A model generated the notes under the pieces. That model searched no databases, was not told the origin of the DNA, and worked only from the letters and a program-made list of their open reading frames with translations. The position numbers were made by a program, and so were the translations under genes. Below are positions 20,533 through 21,988 of a DNA stretch of 21,988 nt, one piece after another. This DNA comes from Deltaproteobacteria bacterium (lineage in GTDB: Bacteria > Desulfobacterota > Desulfuromonadia > Geobacterales > Pseudopelobacteraceae). The DNA is taken from NCBI GenBank assembly GCA_016219145.1, contig JACRCG010000181.1, positions 1-21,988 of the forward strand. Reading direction: 5' to 3'. Within the stretch, counting starts at the first letter, position 1. Each line of letters begins with the position of its first letter.

Positions 20533-21988
20533 TCAGGTACCCAGCGTATTGATGTCGTTGTCCAGCGCCGGATAACGGCAATGCTCAACGAACTCCTGAA
20601 TCTCTTTTGGCGGAGGTTCAGTCAGATTACTCACGATCAGCAGGACAATCATACCAACCGGCATACCGAACACGCCGGCGTTGATCGGACCGAAACCGAA
20701 CCATTCATTGGCAGGGACGCCGCCGAAGAACGGATAGGTTCGCACCATGTAGAACATGGCAAGTCCAAGTCCGGCCACCATGCCGCAGATAGCGCCCCAC
20801 TTGTTGGCACGCTTGTAAAAGACCCCGCAGACCAGAGCCGGGAAGAAGGCCGAAGCTGCCAAGGAGAAGGCCGCGCCGACCAGAAACAGAATGTTGCCCG
20901 GTTTTAGCGAGGTAACATAAGCTGCAATTAATGCCACTACCAGCAATAAGCCCTTGGAGATGGCAACCCGTTTGGCGGTTGAGGCGGATGGGTCGATCAT
21001 CTTGTAATACAGGTCATGCGACAGGGCGTTGGCGATTGTCAGCAGCAGGCCGTCAGCGGTCGAAAGCGCTGCGGCCAGACCACCGGCGGCAACCAGACCG
21101 GAGATCACGTAGGGCAGTCCGGCTATTTCCGGCGTGGCCAGAACGATGATGTCGGTGCCAAGCAGGATTTCAGCCAGCTGCACGATACCATCACTGTTAA
21201 AATCCGTAATGGAGAGCAGTGACGGGTCTATCTTGGCCCAGTTTGCTGCCCAGGCCGGCAGATTGGCATACGACGAACCGACCAGGAAGTGATAGACGTC
21301 AAACTTGGCCAGAACAGCCAGAGCAGGCGCTGAGAAGTACAGTAGGAAAATAAAGAACAGCGACCAGAAAACCGATTTGCGAGCTTCCCGGACTGAGGGT
21401 GTCGTGTAGTAGCGCACCAGAATGTGCGGCAGTGAAGCTGTGCCGATCATCATGCAGAATACGATACCGAGGAAGTTGCGCCTTGATTTGTCCTTGGCGG
21501 CCTGATCCTTCCCTTTAAAAGGTGTGGCGTGCGGAGCAATAGCTCCTGCTCGTGCGGTCAGACCTTTGTCCTTGGTCCATTTGGCCTTGGCGGCATCGAG
21601 GTCTTTCGGATAGGCGGCGACCGCTTTTTCTGCTTTGGTGATCTGATCGGCCGGGGCATTGGCCAGTTTCAGAGAGGCCAAAGATGTTTCAACATCGACC
21701 TTCCCTTTTGCAAAGGCAGCCTCAGGCTCTTTTAATGCTGCAGTGGCAGCAGCGGCACGTGCCGTCATAATGGCGCGTACTTCCAGCTCTTTGGGATCCT
21801 TGTTCAGTTCGATTTCGCGGAGAGTTACTTTAGCAAGCGCGCCGCCGTAAGCCAGCTGCGGAATCGGGTTGCCGGTATGTTTTACTGAAATCCAGATCAG
21901 CGGAGTCAGGTAGGCCACGATCAGGATGATGTACTGGGCCACCTGGGTCCAGGTAACCGCTTTCATACCGCCCAGGAAGGAGCAGACC
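20533..21988 (-). CDS. Sodium:solute symporter, ActP-like (partial)
   Basis: The 5' end lies outside the window; 484 C-terminal residues are visible. SFLGGMKAVTWTQVAQYI and ATPEIAGLPYVISGL with ALSTADGLLLTIANALSHDLYYK are typical of the SSS acetate-permease (ActP/VC_2705) group, which imports acetate or other carboxylates with sodium. Two things are unusual. A long Ala/Lys/Glu-rich hydrophilic stretch of about 120 residues (nucleotides about 21483-21843) lies between membrane segments. Just ahead of the ATPEIAG block is a perfect EF-hand-type loop, DFNSDGIVQLAE (21169-21204). The exact substrate is inferred, so I give no gene symbol. Confidence 0.9.
   Translation of the reverse strand, partial: VCSFLGGMKAVTWTQVAQYIILIVAYLTPLIWISVKHTGNPIPQLAYGGALAKVTLREIELNKDPKELEVRAIMTARAAAATAALKEPEAAFAKGKVDVETSLASLKLANAPADQITKAEKAVAAYPKDLDAAKAKWTKDKGLTARAGAIAPHATPFKGKDQAAKDKSRRNFLGIVFCMMIGTASLPHILVRYYTTPSVREARKSVFWSLFFIFLLYFSAPALAVLAKFDVYHFLVGSSYANLPAWAANWAKIDPSLLSITDFNSDGIVQLAEILLGTDIIVLATPEIAGLPYVISGLVAAGGLAAALSTADGLLLTIANALSHDLYYKMIDPSASTAKRVAISKGLLLVVALIAAYVTSLKPGNILFLVGAAFSLAASAFFPALVCGVFYKRANKWGAICGMVAGLGLAMFYMVRTYPFFGGVPANEWFGFGPINAGVFGMPVGMIVLLIVSNLTEPPPKEIQEFVEHCRYPALDNDINTLGT

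Noticed and set aside
1..21988. CRISPR arrays, rRNA and tRNA genes
   Set aside because: Repeats found are inverted or two-copy only, not regularly spaced arrays; no tRNA cloverleaf or rRNA segment was recognised by eye.

Overview
The window looks like chromosomal DNA from a Geobacter-like bacterium (Desulfuromonadia/Geobacterales). This rests on gene content and style: a six-heme periplasmic c-type cytochrome, a diguanylate cyclase/phosphodiesterase whose periplasmic sensor carries a c-heme motif, a hemerythrin operon, an ActP-type acetate symporter, a bactofilin/M23 peptidase pair and the long form of HflX. I identified no phage genes, CRISPR array, rRNA or tRNA. About 28 protein-coding loci, one clear pseudogene and several dispersed repeats are supported.

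Layout. (1) 1-1373, minus strand: a three-gene operon (DUF1858 protein, ferredoxin-family protein lacking its ferredoxin module, hemerythrin-like protein). A near-perfect TTGAC-N4-GTCAA palindrome lies upstream and a terminator at the far end; this reads as a nitrosative or oxidative stress operon. (2) 1407-5970, plus strand: an imperfect-palindrome repeat, a B12-binding-type radical SAM protein, a small membrane protein, fabI and hflX. hflX has no canonical start codon for its conserved N-terminus. (3) 6013-7680: a small accessory island with a zeta-type toxin and its cognate small protein, palindromic repeats, and a decayed DUF4143 ATPase remnant (5' truncated and frameshifted) next to a repeated junction sequence. 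(4) 7682-8995, minus strand: yceH (UPF0502), a second copy of the palindromic repeat, slyX and a doubtful small ORF. (5) 9065-13903, plus strand: a hexaheme cytochrome with a strong terminator, then a PhnD-like periplasmic binding protein paired with a heme-c/HAMP/PAS/GGDEF/EAL membrane protein.

(6) 13912-15234, minus strand: a radical SAM enzyme. (7) 15418-16666, plus strand: an M23 endopeptidase and a bactofilin, closed by a bidirectional terminator. (8) 16764-20311, minus strand: TPR protein, small membrane protein, NhaD-type Na+/H+ antiporter, Roadblock/LC7-like protein and zinc-ribbon protein, all in one direction with short gaps. (9) 20344-21988: a GC-rich dispersed repeat, a terminator, and the 3' part of an actP-like symporter that runs off the window.

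How the genes may work together. The strongest candidates for an undescribed system are the binding protein plus heme-c GGDEF/EAL pair, which may link a periplasmic ligand and a heme signal to c-di-GMP turnover, and the DUF1858/ferredoxin-like/hemerythrin operon, which resembles the RIC/YtfE iron-cluster repair protein split into separate genes. Family assignments come from recalled motif and family knowledge, not from any search; operons, promoters and operators are inferred from spacing and motif matches.
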